A stretch of 64,000 nucleotides of DNA from Sympetrum striolatum (lineage: Eukaryota; Arthropoda; Insecta; Odonata; Libellulidae): assembly GCA_947579665.1 (NCBI GenBank), contig OX388344.1, positions 9,728,346 to 9,792,345 on the forward strand, written 5' to 3'. The notes under the pieces were generated by a model. That model made no database searches, had not been told where the DNA came from, and saw nothing but the letters and a program-made list of their open reading frames with translations. Position numbers and translations under genes: made by a program. This document shows positions 32,869 through 45,572 of the stretch, one piece after another (position 1 is the first letter of the stretch; every line of letters starts with the position of its first letter).

Positions 32869-35800
32869 ATTCTATACGAGTAAAATGTAGCTTGCCTACT
32901 GCAAGCAGATCGACATCAATAATTTAAAATCGGCATTATATCGGGACGGCCCTCCAAAGAAAAAAAAAAGGATTGAGAATTTTTTTCTTAAAACTCGTTG
33001 AAATTTCATCGTCTGGCATCGAACCCGGGTCTTCCTGAGAACTTAATATGCAGCAAAATAGAAGATCACCATCTCTAACTATGTGCGAAAATTCAAGCAG
33101 AAATATTGGCTGCAACAGCCTGAAACGACGTCCTAATTTTCACGAATGTAAATGGCTCTCTGGATTCGAACCAAGGACTATCTATGAAATCTAAAATATG
33201 TTCATGAAATGTATATATGATCTCTATCTATAAGCCGAATTTCAAGTTTCTATATTATTGGCAAAGGTTTCAAATTAATTCCTAAAAATCGGATCAACTT
33301 CTGATTGCAGAGACACCTGGTATCGAACCCAGGACTTATTGTAAGCTGTGAATGCACAGTTTGATTTGTAAAGAGTTGCTCTTGTATCATGCTAAGTTTG
33401 ATGTCGATAGCATGCCGGGAAGTACCTAAATTTTGTTTCCGCTTTCTCCGTAAGAAATAAATTGAGAAGTGCAAATGGCCCTCTGGGATCGGACCAAAGG
33501 ACCATCAGCGAATATGTCCAATTTGAATATGAAATATATTCATGATATCTATAGACGTGCCGAGTTTCAAGTATCCATGTTATCGGGAAAGGATCCAAAA
33601 AAAAATCTTCAAAATCGCCGCAATGCATTTTAAACAGCCGATTTTTGCCCCGACCTAGCATCGAAACATGGACCATATTCGGCGATGTCTTTCTGATTTA
33701 CGTTGGAGTTGCACGGCTTCTAGCAATCCCTCGAATTTCAACTCTCTACGTTTCCGGGAAGTGCACCAAAAGAATTTTCGAAAATCCCTGCCATGTATCC
33801 TTATGGAGAAAATCGCGACTTTGGGGCCTTCTGGAATCGAACCCATGACACCAAGGCTCAATGTCAGCTTTTTCCTGGAGGTTACACGTTATGGCCAATA
33901 CGTGGTAAAAATTTCAAGTCGTTGGCACTTGTGGAACATGGTTAGACTTTTGATCACCTATATCTTCTATTATATATAGATGCTTATCCGGATTCATTCA
34001 TGTATATAGATAGATAGGATACTAATTCACAGCCTAAACCACACTCGTCATTTTTACGCTGTATTGGCCATAACGTGTAACCGCCAGAAAAATTGCGATT
34101 TTGATCCTCAGTGTCATGGGTTCGATTCCACCCACCCCGGATATACCTATAAGTTACGAGTAAAATGTAGCTTGCATACTGCAAGCAGATCGACAACACT
34201 AATTTCATGTCGGCATCATATCGGAACGGCCCTCAAAAGAAAAAAAGGGATTGAAAATATTCTTAAAATTTGCAGCAATTTATTCGTCTGGCATCGAACC
34301 TACGGCTTCCCGGTGAACCTACTATGCAGCACAACAGAAAAATACCATCTCTTACTATGTGTGAAAATTCAAGCAGAAATATTGGCTCAACTTCCTCAAA
34401 CGACGTTCTACTTTTCAATAATGTAAATGGCTCTCTGGATTCGAACCAAGGACGATCTAGGAAATCTAAAACATGTTTTTCAAATGGATCAATGCTCTCT
34501 ATCTATATGCCTAATTTCATGTTTTAATATTATTGGGAAGGGGTTTAAATTAATTCTTAAATATCGGATATTTTACTGATTGTAGAGACGACTGGTGTCT
34601 AACCAAGGAAATATTGGTAGCTGTGAATGCACAGTATGATTTATTAGGACTTCATCTTGTTTCATACAAAGTTTAAAGTCGATATCATGCCGGGAAGTAC
34701 CTAAAACCTAATTCTGTTATCTCCATAAGAAATGCATTGAGGAATGTAAATGGCTCTCTGGGATGGAACCAAGGACCATCAGCGAATATGTACAATTTGA
34801 TTACGAAATATATTTATGATCTCCAACTCCATGCCGAATTTCAAGTTTCCCTGCCAGCGTGAAAGGGTCGAAAAAAAATCTTAAAAATCGCCACAATGCA
34901 TTTTAAACGGCCGATTTTTGCCTCGACCTAGCATCGAATCCAGGTTATTTTCCGTAAAACTCATTTATGTTTTCGATAGATCGTGACCATATATAAATTC
35001 TCCTAGAGTTTCGATTCTCTACCTATCCGGGAAGAATTTTTTAAAAATTCCCGAAAATCTAAGCAATGCATTTAAACGGGAAAAATCGGGACTTTGGGGC
35101 CCTCTGGAATCGAACCCATGACACTGAGGATGAAAATCACAATTTTTCTGGCGGTTAATTGTTATGGCCAATACGCAGTAAAAATTTGAACTCAATCACT
35201 CTTGTGGTTTAGGCTGTGAATTTGTATCCTATCTATCTATATACCTATCTATATACGAGTAAAATGTAGCTTGCATTCTGCAAGCAGATCGACAACACTA
35301 ATTTCATAACGTCATTATATCGGAACGGTCCTGGAAAGGAAAAAAAGAATTTGAAAATATTCTTAAAATTCGCTTCAATTAATTCGTCTGGCATCGAACC
35401 CGGATCTTTTTGGTGAAATTTCTATGCAGCACATCAGAAGATCATCTTCTCTAAATACGTGTGAAAATTCAAGCAGAAATATTGGCTGCAACTGCCTCAA
35501 ACGAAGACCTACTTTTCACGAATGTTAATAGCTCTCTGGATTCGAACCAAGGACGATCTAGGAGATATAAAATTTGTTTTCGAAATTTATCTATAAGTTC
35601 TATATATATGCCGAATTTCAAGTTTTAATATTATGGGGAAGGGGTTCAAAATAATTCTTAAAAATCGGATCAGTGACTGATTGTAGAGACGCCTGGTGTC
35701 GAACCCTGGAGGTATTGGAAGCTGTTAATGCACAAAATGACTTGCTAGAACTTGATCTAATTTCATACAAAGTTTGAAGTCGATATCATACCGGGAAGTA

Positions 35801-38078
35801 CCTAAAATGTGTTTCCGTTATCCCCATAAGAAATGCATTGTGGAGTGCAAATGGCCCTCTGGGATCGAACCAATGACCATCAGCGAATATGTAAAATTTG
35901 ATTATGAAATATATTTATGATTTCAATCCCCATGCCAAATTTAAATTTTCCATGCATTCGGAAAGGGGTCCAAAAAAAATCTTAAAAATCGCCACAATGT
36001 ATTTTAAACGGCCGATTTTTGCCCCGACCTAGCATCGAACTCAGGATATTTTCCGTAAAACTTATTTATGTTTTCGATAGATCATGTTTATATATATATA
36101 TGTTCCTTGGGTTTTGATTCTCTACCTATCCGGAAAGTATTTTTTTTTAATTCTCGAAAATCAAAGTAATGCATTTAAACGGTAAAAATCGGGACTTTGG
36201 GGCCCTCTGGAATCGAACCCATGACACTGAGGTTCAAAATCGCAATTTTTCTGGAGGTTACACGTTATGGCCAATATGTCGTAAAAATTTCAAGCCAATG
36301 ACGCTTGTAGTTAAGGCTGTGAATTAGTATCCTATCTATCTATATAGGTATACGAGTAAAATGTAGCTTGCATACTGCAAGCAGATCGACAACACTAATT
36401 TCATATCGGCATCATATCGGGACGGACATCAAAAGAAAAAAATAAAAGGATTCAAAATATTCGTAGAATTCGCTGCAATTTAATCGCCTGGCAGCGAACC
36501 CCGGTCTTCCTGGTGTACTTACTATGCAGCAAAACAGAAGAAAACCATATCAAACTATGTGTGAAAATTCAAGCAAAACTATTAGGTGCAACTATCTCAA
36601 ACGACGTCCTACTTTTCACATACACTCCTTATGTGAGAAATTATAATGTGCTCTGGCATCGAACCCAGGAACAGCATGGTCTTATCTATTTTTTTTCTTA
36701 AACAAAGTGTTAATATACATCTTCCATCTAAGCAAGAGCTCCCTTACATATCGATAAATGCATTAAAAAATTATGAAAAGATACCCCATAGTATTATATA
36801 TGGGGGATATTTTTACCGCCCGGCATCGAACCCGGGTCTTTCAGGCAATACTTTTTATGCAGCACAACAGAAAAACACCATCTCTAACCGCGTATGCAAA
36901 TTCAAGCAGAAATATTGGTTACAACTGCCTCAAATGACGTCCTACTTTTCCTTTATATTCCTTATGAGAGAAACGTTATTGTGCTCTGGCTTCGAACCCA
37001 GGAATAGTACGGTCTTATGAAAATTTTTATCTAAAACTTATTCGTACCATACATCTTCCAGCCAAGCACGAACATCCTATCATTTCGATAAGTGCATCTA
37101 AAAAAATAATGAAAAACGGCTCCCATGTATTTTAAAGGGCAGATCTTTGCATCGTCCTAGCATCGAACCCAGGATAATTTTTGTGAAAGTCATTGATGTT
37201 TTCGAAAGTCCAAGACCATAAATATAGGCACCTTGAGTTTTACTTCTCTACCTATCCGGAAAGTATTTTTTTTAAATTCCCGAAAATCACGGCAATGCAT
37301 TCAAACGGGAAAAATCAGGACTTTGGGGCCCTCTGGAATCGAACCTATGACACTGAGGATCAAAGTCGCTTTTTTCCTGGGGGTTTCACGTTATGGCCAA
37401 TATGTCATAAAAATTTCAAGTCAATGACGCTCGTAGTTTAGCCTGTGAATTTGTATCCTATCTATATACCTATATAGCTATATATATGAATGAATCCGGA
37501 GAAGCATCTATCTATTATACGAGTAAAATGTGGCTTGCATACTGCAAGCAGATCGGCAATACTAATTTAATATCGGCATCATATCGGGAAGGTCCTCAAA
37601 AGAAAAAAAAGGATTTAATTTTTTCTTAAAATTCTCTGAAATTTCATCGTCTGGCATCGAACCCGGGTCTTACTGGTAAACCTACTATGAAACACAATAG
37701 AAGATCACCATCTCTAACTATGTGTGAAAATTCAAGCAGAAATATTGGCTATAACTGCCTCAAAAAACGTTCTAATTTTCACGAAAGTTAATGCCTCTCA
37801 GGACTCGAACCAAGGACAATCGTGGAAATCTAGAGCATGTTTCTGAAAGTTATTTATGATCTCTATCTATATGCCGAATTTCAAGTTTCTATTTTATTGG
37901 AAAAGGTTTCAAAATAATTCCTAAAAATTGGATCAATTTCTGATTGCAGAGACACCTGGTGTCGAACCCAGGACGTATTGCAAGCTGTGAATGCACAAAT
38001 TGATTTATTAAGACTTGCTCTTGTATCATGCAAAGTTTGAAGTCGATATTGAGCCGGGAAGTACCTAAATTTTGTTGC
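32869..38078 (-). repeat. Tandem array of B-box elements (higher-order repeat)
   Basis: Units begin (plus strand) with ACGAGTAAAATGTAGCTTGC and the hairpin GCTTGCATACTGCAAGC at 32,890, 34,170, 35,269, 36,366 and 37,533. Spacings are 1,280, 1,099, 1,097 and 1,167 bp. Each unit holds about six monomers marked by reverse B-box motifs, for example at 35,389, 35,535, 35,694, 35,859, 36,031 and 36,205. Homologous monomers are much closer between units than neighbours are within a unit, the pattern of a higher-order repeat. Monomer variants differ: the fourth unit has 'CTGGCATCGAACCCAGG' types like the solo copy at 9.4 kb. The last unit is cut at 38,078 by LINE sequence. No coding capacity; frames seen here are by-products of the motif. 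Confidence 0.85.
33954..34150 (+). repeat. Inverted end fragment inside the array
   Basis: A short reversed piece (TAGATGCTTATCCGGATTCA at about 33,978 through GGTTCGATTCC at about 34,120) sits between two units in the other orientation. It adds to the first spacing of 1,280 bp. It shows that the array was built by insertion of separate pieces and not only by unequal exchange. Confidence 0.7.
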
Positions 38079-38768
38079 CCGAATGCCCGAATTGTTGGCA
38101 GGTGTGACATTGCGGCGGGCCTTTAAGGGGCTTGAATTTTTCCATTTTAAAGCCGCATACACATCAGACATTTAAGAATTTATCATTTCTTTATTATCAA
38201 GCTCGAAATGATGGAAGAGGCCGTAAGGGAACTGATTTTGTTCAAAATCTTTTTTGGTTGGACGCGAAGTCCTCAATTACGATATTCTACTGCAAATAAT
38301 GTTATCGTCCCGGAGGGAGTCGTTTGTGTCACCTGTTAAAATATTGATCGGGAGGTTTCTTATGATAAAATTACTCTTCTTCTCGTAGGCGAATCGATAA
38401 GTAAAAAATTCAATTTTGTCATTGATTAAAAATTCTTTAAGTCTTTCACCGGAGTGCAATTAACAATAGCTGGTCTCCCGAACAATTACGCCATTCACTT
38501 GAAGCTGCACATCTTACGAAAAAGTTGTACCCAGTTTTTAGAGTCGTTAAGATAAATTTTAGGTATTTTTGACCTTATTATTTGAAGGGGGATTTCTTCT
38601 TCGTCTCTCGAGCGAGACGAATTTGCCGACATAAGTGGTGAAGAAACGTGGCCACTGTACGTACGTACGGGACCTTTTGCTTACCACTTGGCACCAATTA
38701 TTCTGATCTCCTACGTCGGCGGACGGAGTATCGGAATTAATTTCATTGCCATCCAAACGGGTGTCCAT
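38079..38768 (-). pseudogene. LINE ORF1 (gag-like) remnant with PRE_C2HC region and zinc knuckle
   Basis: Minus strand: an N-terminal part (NNWCQVVSKRSRTY), later HSGERLKEFLINDKIEFFTY followed by IIRNLPIN (the pattern of the PRE_C2HC region in jockey-type ORF1), and LKGPPQCHTCQQFGHSGN, a zinc knuckle lacking its last Cys before the break. Several shifts and stops. It ends abruptly at about 38,079 where the B-box array starts. Jockey-like ORF1 binds the element's RNA. Family assignment is from these motifs only. Confidence 0.75.
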
Positions 38769-41700
38769 CTATCGCACTGGCTTTTTTGCCAGTATATGCA
38801 CTAGATTTAGCATCAATCTTTTCTTAAACTTTCAAAGCTTGTTTAAAAAATATCAAAAGACCTATAATTTGTACACTCACTCAAATTACAGTAAAGCTAA
38901 GATCCCTCCTAGTACCTACATTTTAGTTGAATGTGAGAAATGAATTTCAAGCCAAGAAAGCAAACCCCCAGATAATATATGCATTTATAAAGCCAGGTAT
39001 TAACAATAAATTGATATGACACATAAATGTCTTTAAAGAGAAGTCATGATACAGCAAAACCTCTTTCTAAGCCGATAATATTCTATGAACATTCTGATCA
39101 AGAATTCTCCTATACTTTCTTTGTAGAGGGCTTCAAGCAATTGCAATGGTAGGCTATAATTTCAGAGTGATCTGAAAATGAACAATTATGGTTTCCCAAT
39201 ATTCTTAACATTAACAATCAATTCTAATATTGAAATTAAATGTAACATTTAACTGTAAGCTAATTAATCAAATGAAGTGTTATCATAACGTCAAAAGTAA
39301 TTCAGTAAGATTATATGACAAAATGTAAAGAGGCATTTTCAATTGTAAACATGAATAGAAGAACAGACTACTATGCAAACTGTATTATCACAATGAAAAT
39401 CTAACGCATTTTTAAAATAATTAAATTATCAAGAAGCTGAGTTAGTCAAGCAATTGAAATTTTAGATGCAACACAAGAATTTTTACAGTAAGAACAAAAT
39501 TGGTTGATGAAGACTCAATTCTAATCTCTAAATTAAATGTGAAATTGAGCTGTAATTATATATCTTAGCCAATGCATCATCATCATCATAACCGCAAAAA
39601 TATATATTCGAAGTATCTCAAAGATTTTAATAAACTGGATGTCAAAATATCAACTGCAAGTGTGAATGAATGGGGAAACTAATCGCAAACTACATTACTG
39701 TAATGAATATCTAACATGTGATGGACCTGTTTAAGAACTGAAATACTTTATTTAATCTATCATATTTCCTTTCTACAAAAGAATAATTGAGGTGAAAACA
39801 TTCTCAGAATTTAAAAATAAGTACAAGAAGTATGTCTTTTTTCTATCAGTTAATCCGGGTATTACATGAACATAACCTTGCACCGCAAGTAAATTAATCA
39901 AGCAATATGTCATCATAAATTTAAGATCTACAAGAATTATCTCTAAGATCTGAGAGAAACATCATGGCAAAATATCAATTGAAAAAACTGTTTAACAAAT
40001 GTTTAAACAAAAGTAATTCCCTGAGTTTGAGATCAAAAATACTATATTTCGTCTGTTACACATCCATCAATGAAAAATTGAAGTGAAAGTCCTTCTCAGA
40101 ACTTAAGAATTATGCTTTCTCCCTATTCTCATCAGCAACAAAGAGATCTGTGCTTTAGCTTTCCAACAGTCAACAAAACAAGTTGAATGAAGGCTCATTC
40201 ACCTTAATATATGTTAATTCGATTCTAGCTATCTGGGTCACTAGTTACAAGTGAGACAAATAAGTAAATCTCCTATGTCAATAATTAATTAAAAATGACA
40301 AAATGGTGTGCCTAAGTATTCTGCAGCAAAAGGTATCAGCTTAAAAGAAGGTAATACATTGTTCACTGTTATTGCTGTTTCCAAAACATTTATAATCCTA
40401 ATAGCATGAAAATTTCAAAAGCCATAGAACAGCAGAACCACTGATTGTGAGGAGTTTCAGGTTCTTCAAGGAAGTTTCTTAAAAATTTGAAGAGAGTAAG
40501 CTTGTAATGCAAATATTTCACCCAAATTTTCACCAAGAAGCTGATTCTAGCTAAACAATTGCTCAACCATTCTTCATAAATGCCTTATCTCACATCCCAT
40601 AGTATTCCAAGTTAAACTAATATCCATATCTACAACCTTTGTCACTAGAACTTTGTCATTTCACATCAAGCAAAATCCTTAAATTATGATTTTAAAATTC
40701 GAATTCGATTCTAAACATCCAAAGAACTAATCTTTCACAGTTAAAAATCAAATGAACCTAAACGAATCTTGCCCTAAAATTTTATTTCACTCACATGGAC
40801 CTCATTATAAAGTATTTGAGCCAATATTATGTCAAATTAAAGATTTAACTCTCTTTAGAATATAAAAGAAAATAATCATGCTTTAGAATTATGAGTAAAT
40901 ATTCCAATAATATTATTTTTAGTTGATTTTATTTTATTATTATCAAATGATCAGATAATTTATTAATGCATGCTTTCAAACTATAACATGATATGATTCA
41001 TTGAAATAATAATACAGTTATTGATAATGATTAGCAATCCCACTGGGGAATAGACCAAGACTTTCTAAGTCATATCCTCCTTCAATTCCTTAAGATAATT
41101 CAAAGTTCTGGCAATGAAAAAGTTTGATAAAATTTCCATGCAAATAGCATTATTTGAATTATTTTCCATGCTACAAAATTTAAAGTCCATTAGTATAAGG
41201 CAATATGTTCTGAGCTGGAAAAATATTTGCGCATTCCTCCAAAAATAAACTACACAAAAAATATTCAACCAAATATATGTATAAGGTAGTAAAGAATTTT
41301 ATATTAAAGAGACAAAGGCTGTCTTTGTTTGTTTACTTAACTAACAACTAATTTCTAAAAATACTATACATTCAATCTAACTATTGACTGCTAAAACATT
41401 AAAACTCAACTGTCTATGTCTGCTTACAATTCTGTCTTAACTGCCAAAAAATAATAAATTCCACAAACTTTACAAAATAACCTAAAGGAAAACTATAGCA
41501 TCCACTATTCTATGGCTTAAGAAATTCTCATGTCATAATTAAATTTTCTGTATAAAAAACAACTGACTTTATTAAACAAAAAACACATCTCTAAACAAAA
41601 TTTTAACTTCAAGAGGACCTATCAGACTATTTGGAACTCAAATATTTAGCAAAGTAAGGTTATTACATGAAGACGGCAAGAATGTAATCAAATGATACTT

Positions 41701-42073
41701 CATCAGATTATCCTTAAAATCCATAAACTATGGTAATAATAAAAAGTTCATAAACAGAATAATTATAGCATTAAAAATATTAGTGGATAATACTAAGACA
41801 TTAGAGAGGCATCGCTTTCAAAATCCAAATAGTCAATAGACAACAGAAAGATATTAATAGCAAGCACAAGCTTGCTAACAACATAAAAATGTTAAAATTG
41901 GATTGAAAATAAACAGCAAAACAGTATGGCTTGATAAATTCGTAAAAGAAGTTGAAAGTCTACATTATTATGAAATTTCCAAAAATGCTTAATTTTAGAG
42001 ATAATGGATTTGCAATGGAAAGGTAAATATTATTAAAGATCTATAGAAAGATCTGTAATGATTTGTAAAGATA
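38769..42073. other. AT-rich, gene-free; degenerate tandem repeats
   Basis: No coding signal. Recurring blocks, for example 'taattaatcaa(g/a)...tgt(t/c)atcataa', 'caattgaaa/tcaactgcaagtg' and 'aatgaa(a)atctaac', appear near 39,245, 39,555 and 39,885, spaced about 310-335 bp. Confidence 0.45.
39240..40015 (+). repeat. Degenerate tandem repeat, about 320-bp units
   Basis: Three ancient units recognised by ordered landmarks: AATTAATCAA(G)-A-TGT-ATCATAA, then ATGGCAAAATATCAA/ATGTCAAAATATCAA/ATGACAAAATG, then an A-rich end. Identity is low, so boundaries are approximate. Confidence 0.4.
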
Positions 42074-44328
42074 CTGGGCGTCAATTTTGTAATAATTCCG
42101 GCCCGAATGGAATTCAGTTTTCTTCGGAATTATACGTCATCATGGCGCTTTCTTCGAGTGGAATTGCTTTAGCGATTTTTTAACCCATAATTCCGGTTTC
42201 CGCCGGAATTAAATTCCGCAGGCGGGTAAAATTTCTTCCACCTACAAAAAGTAGGTGGAATTCCAAGGCGGAATTTTTAGTAAACAAAAATCATGCAGGT
42301 GTGGAGAGAGAGAGTTGAAATTGGTTGGATTCTAAGAATAATAGTAACCTGACTGATTTATTATTGCAGTTATTCATTAGATATACGTTATATTTAAAAT
42401 AGCAAACAAAAACCCGTGATTTATCAAATTACTAGAATATTTCACTTCAATTAATGAATTACACTATAAGTCATTCAATGCTAACAAGCCCTCAAAGAAG
42501 ATGAGCTGCCTATTTTTGTGTATACCCTAACCAATAAGTTTTAGCAATTTTAACTTTAATATCATACCAAAAGAAACTGGATGACTCAATGAACAAAAAG
42601 AGAACTTTCATAATGGAATGAATGAAATGCCCTGTGTGGTTTCCAAATAAATTTGTGGGGAAAAGTTATAGGATTGTTTATAAATCTCGAAATTACGACT
42701 TAGATATATTCAAATTACATTGTAGTAGGAGGAAATAGCATCTTTTATAATTTCCAAGGCTTTCAGACGAAATAGGTATATAAAGGAAGAGAAATAAACC
42801 TCAAAGAGAAGTTTCAATTGCAAATACAAAGAACACATATTAATCGTATTAGAAATCCAACGGTTGGGACTAAATTCATAATCAACAATACATTTCAAAT
42901 ACACAATTATTCTATTACTAAAAATATGCCCATTAAATAAAAACAAATAACATAATAAACATTCTCGATGAAAGGTTTTCTTAACGATGCAAGGAACCAA
43001 ACAATCTACTTACATCATGTAAAGAGATCCACTCGCTGAATACTACATAACTCGTTCTTTTCAATACTTTTTCATCAATACTTATGCTGCCATGTTATAA
43101 AATATACCAAACTGATACAGAAATTCACACTAAATTGGAGAACCCGCCTTGCATTGACTGCAAATTCGCATCTATTGCGTTATCGGTAAAGGGTACATGA
43201 AACTTCTTTTTGGTGCATAGGTTTTACAGTGAAATAAATTGAATAAGTATTATTAATTGATATGATGAATTGATGTATTTAATGCCATGCTGCAATACTA
43301 AAATCCACCGAAGTAAGTTCTGCAAGATGAAACAGCAACATAATAATTGGTTGCAGAATCAAACTATCTGCTAAGAGCTATCCTTAATAAACATATAGTA
43401 AACATGTTTACAATAAAGTAAATACATATATTTCCGCATTCGCAAAATTACTCTACAATATTCATAAATGACACAAATAACTAAAACAATATTGCAGTCT
43501 GCTCATTCATAAAAAAGATGGAAAAGCTGTATTTTGCCCTGCAAAATGAAAAATTTAACCGAAAAGTCTCAAGTTCCTCATTTTGCAATGAGTGAAGCAT
43601 AACTATTGACTACACAATAACTGGATGTAATGCGTTATAGACTTTCTATAAGTTTCTTGCTATGTCTTTGTCAAAATACGAACAAAGTAACTCCAAAAAC
43701 AACAAGTTATCGAAAGTGCAACATGGGCTACACTTTGAAACTATATTCATTCAGTCTCCGAAAGTATTTTGTCATTATAAAGGGAAGTATACCCTCCTCA
43801 TTTCACAATATTACCAACAATTATCTTGGTACTCAAGTTCACCCAATAATGCCTTTTCTTATGCATGAAACATGGAAAATATCCATATATACAATCGCAC
43901 ATGAAAGATTCGATCATCGCCATAAATTATTGAAGTGCAACCCATTCACTGGTTATACGCTAAATTGCTTCTATGTGCATTTATGAATAATCCTGCATGT
44001 AAATTATTAGCTGTCATTGTCTCCCCTCGATTATATTACGATGTTAAAGAAATCAAAATAAACTAACTAAAAGCTAGCAGACTACCAATTCTCGTCAATG
44101 TGCATGCGCATGGATGAGAAATTAGTCAAGCAAGACAGCGAAGTGGAAAAACTGGAGAAACTAAGCGATATCCTTCCGAGCGGAATTACTCCTCCCGCTC
44201 GTATGCGGAAATAGCTTACAAATTCGTAAAATTCCACAAACTCCATCCCATTCGGAATATTGCCTGGTGGCAGAATTTCGGAAATTCCATTCCGCCTGTA
44301 ATGGAATTATTACAAAATTGACGCCCTG
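42074..44328. mobile_element. 2.25-kb element with long terminal inverted repeats, no recognised transposase
   Basis: The first 24 bases from 42,076 (GGGCGTCAATTTTGTAATAA and four more) are the exact reverse complement of 44,303-44,326. The match continues imperfectly for about 20 bases (GAATGGAATT). Including flanking bases the tips read CTGGGCG and CAGGGCG, which fits hAT-type CAGGG ends, but an 8-bp target duplication is not evident (TAAAGATA versus GTTAGCTA). GGAATT/AATTCC motifs are dense inside both ends, and a 10-bp hairpin (TTCCACCTAC / GTAGGTGGAA) lies at about 42,236-42,260. The interior is AT-rich. Two short open minus-strand segments near 43,010-43,090 and 43,130-43,215 are of unknown meaning. 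Confidence 0.75.
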
Positions 44329-44821
44329 GTTAGCTAAACGAATCAGCTTTACTGATACCTTATTAATCAAGGTAATGATAGCATTTCGAGTAAATTAAAT
44401 CATTAATATACAGTAGATAGACTGACTTTCAAAAGGAAAATACTTCTTTGTGAACAGTTACCAAGATTATCGAACAGACGTAGCATTGACTTGGAAAGTT
44501 TAAACGATTGACTACAATTCAAAGGCTCAATTACAGACAACATGGTTGTCACGTAAACGTAGTAGGTGATAATTAACAGAAAGTAGAACAGAAAAAAATG
44601 ACGTAATACTAAAAGACGAATTAATGGCCTAAGTAAATGAAATATTCGGGTCAAAATTCCTTAGAGATGTGTTTTTCACTGGAAATAATAGCGTTAATTA
44701 AAGACACTCAAATTAAATGGACAAATAATTAAGATTTGACTCAGAAAACAGCAACTCACTTTTGACATGTGACCAATTGACCAGGGCTGTCGACGAAGTT
44801 TGCTTGATATCACATAGGACA
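44329..44821. other. Nothing recognised
   Basis: AT-rich spacer between the inverted-repeat element and the Merlin-related gene. Confidence 0.35.
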
Positions 44822-45390
44822 CTATAGTTTTGACGGTGTATTCACAGTCACTTCACTATAACGCAAAGGGCTCCTCGGTAAAATTCTCGATGAGGACAGT
44901 TTGGCCAGAATACTTTTGGAAAATACGTCTTCGACGCAAACCTCGCAGACGAAGATGCACCAGTCCACGAATGCTTGTCTACTAACTCCAACATTTTCCA
45001 TGGCAAAGTTCAATGACAGAACGTCATTCAGGGAAGCGTTCACCAGAAGCACCGACTTCTCCGCAGAGAGGCGAGCGCCACCGAGCCAAGTACCTAGAGA
45101 AAATAAAGCCCAAAAATTAAGTTAGTGGAAGAAATATTTAAGAAATGCAGAATTGTCATGGTAAATAATAGGAAGATTGAAGAAAAAGAAAGGGAAGGAG
45201 ATGCTTACCTTTGTGCCGTGAATAGGAGAAATGGCAGCGAACTCTCTTCCTAGCTTCAGGACGTAAAACTTTCCCATAGCAGCACAAAAGGTGCCTGACC
45301 TTGTGAAAAGTTAGTGAATTCCCCATCTTTAGGAAGCAAGCACTCGTGCGCCTCAAGGAAGATTAGACCATCCTCGGGAGACTTGAACCT
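44822..45390 (-). pseudogene. Merlin-type transposase (ISXO2-like) exons, decayed
   Basis: Minus strand. An acceptor (TTTTTCTGTGCGGCGCAG) precedes an exon from 45,390 reading RFKSPEDGLIFLEAHECLLP. After a one-base shift it continues CCYGKVLRPEARKRVRCHFS and SRHK, then a donor (AAAG/GTAAGC) at 45,209. A 115-nt intron ends TTTTCTCTAG. The next exon from 45,093 continues in the same frame: GTWLGGARLSAEKSVLL, then NVGVSRQAFVDWCIFVCEVC. The 'G-S/T-W ... GVS..T.VDW..F.REVC' pattern is that of Merlin transposases. After another shift SGQTVLIENFTEEPF corresponds to the 'VEIDE' catalytic segment, but its Asp is changed to Glu-Asn context. Stop at 44,822. Inactive as a transposase. Confidence 0.7.
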
Positions 45391-45524
45391 CTGCGCCGCA
45401 CAGAAAAATATTAATGGAACAACTATGGCAGTAATTCCCGACCATGTTGACAAATAGCTAGTCGAGTAATGTTAAATTTTAGTTTTCCATAGGAAACCAT
45501 CCTGCAATGATGCCATAAACATCC

Positions 45525-45572
45525 CCGGTAAAATTCTCAATGAGGACAGTTTGGGAGAATTACTTTTTTTAC
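45525..45572 (-). repeat. Short duplicate of the Merlin catalytic segment
   Basis: About 45 bases (CGGTAAAATTCTCAATGAGG and onwards) repeat 44,876-44,925 (CGGTAAAATTCTCGATGAGG and onwards) in the same orientation, 650 bp away. It lies directly after the REW codons of exon 2. Local duplication. Confidence 0.75.

Noticed and set aside
32121..37441. Open frames with recurring peptides such as GIEPMTPR and GFTLWPI in the 32-38 kb array
   Set aside because: They are translations of the repeated B-box motif in several frames and strands, not conserved proteins.
32037..38078. CRISPR array
   Set aside because: The repeating parts are long diverged monomers in an animal-like genome, without short identical repeats and unique spacers.
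43010..43215. Two short minus-strand open segments as exons
   Set aside because: Only one has a good donor and neither has a convincing acceptor; noted within the inverted-repeat element only.
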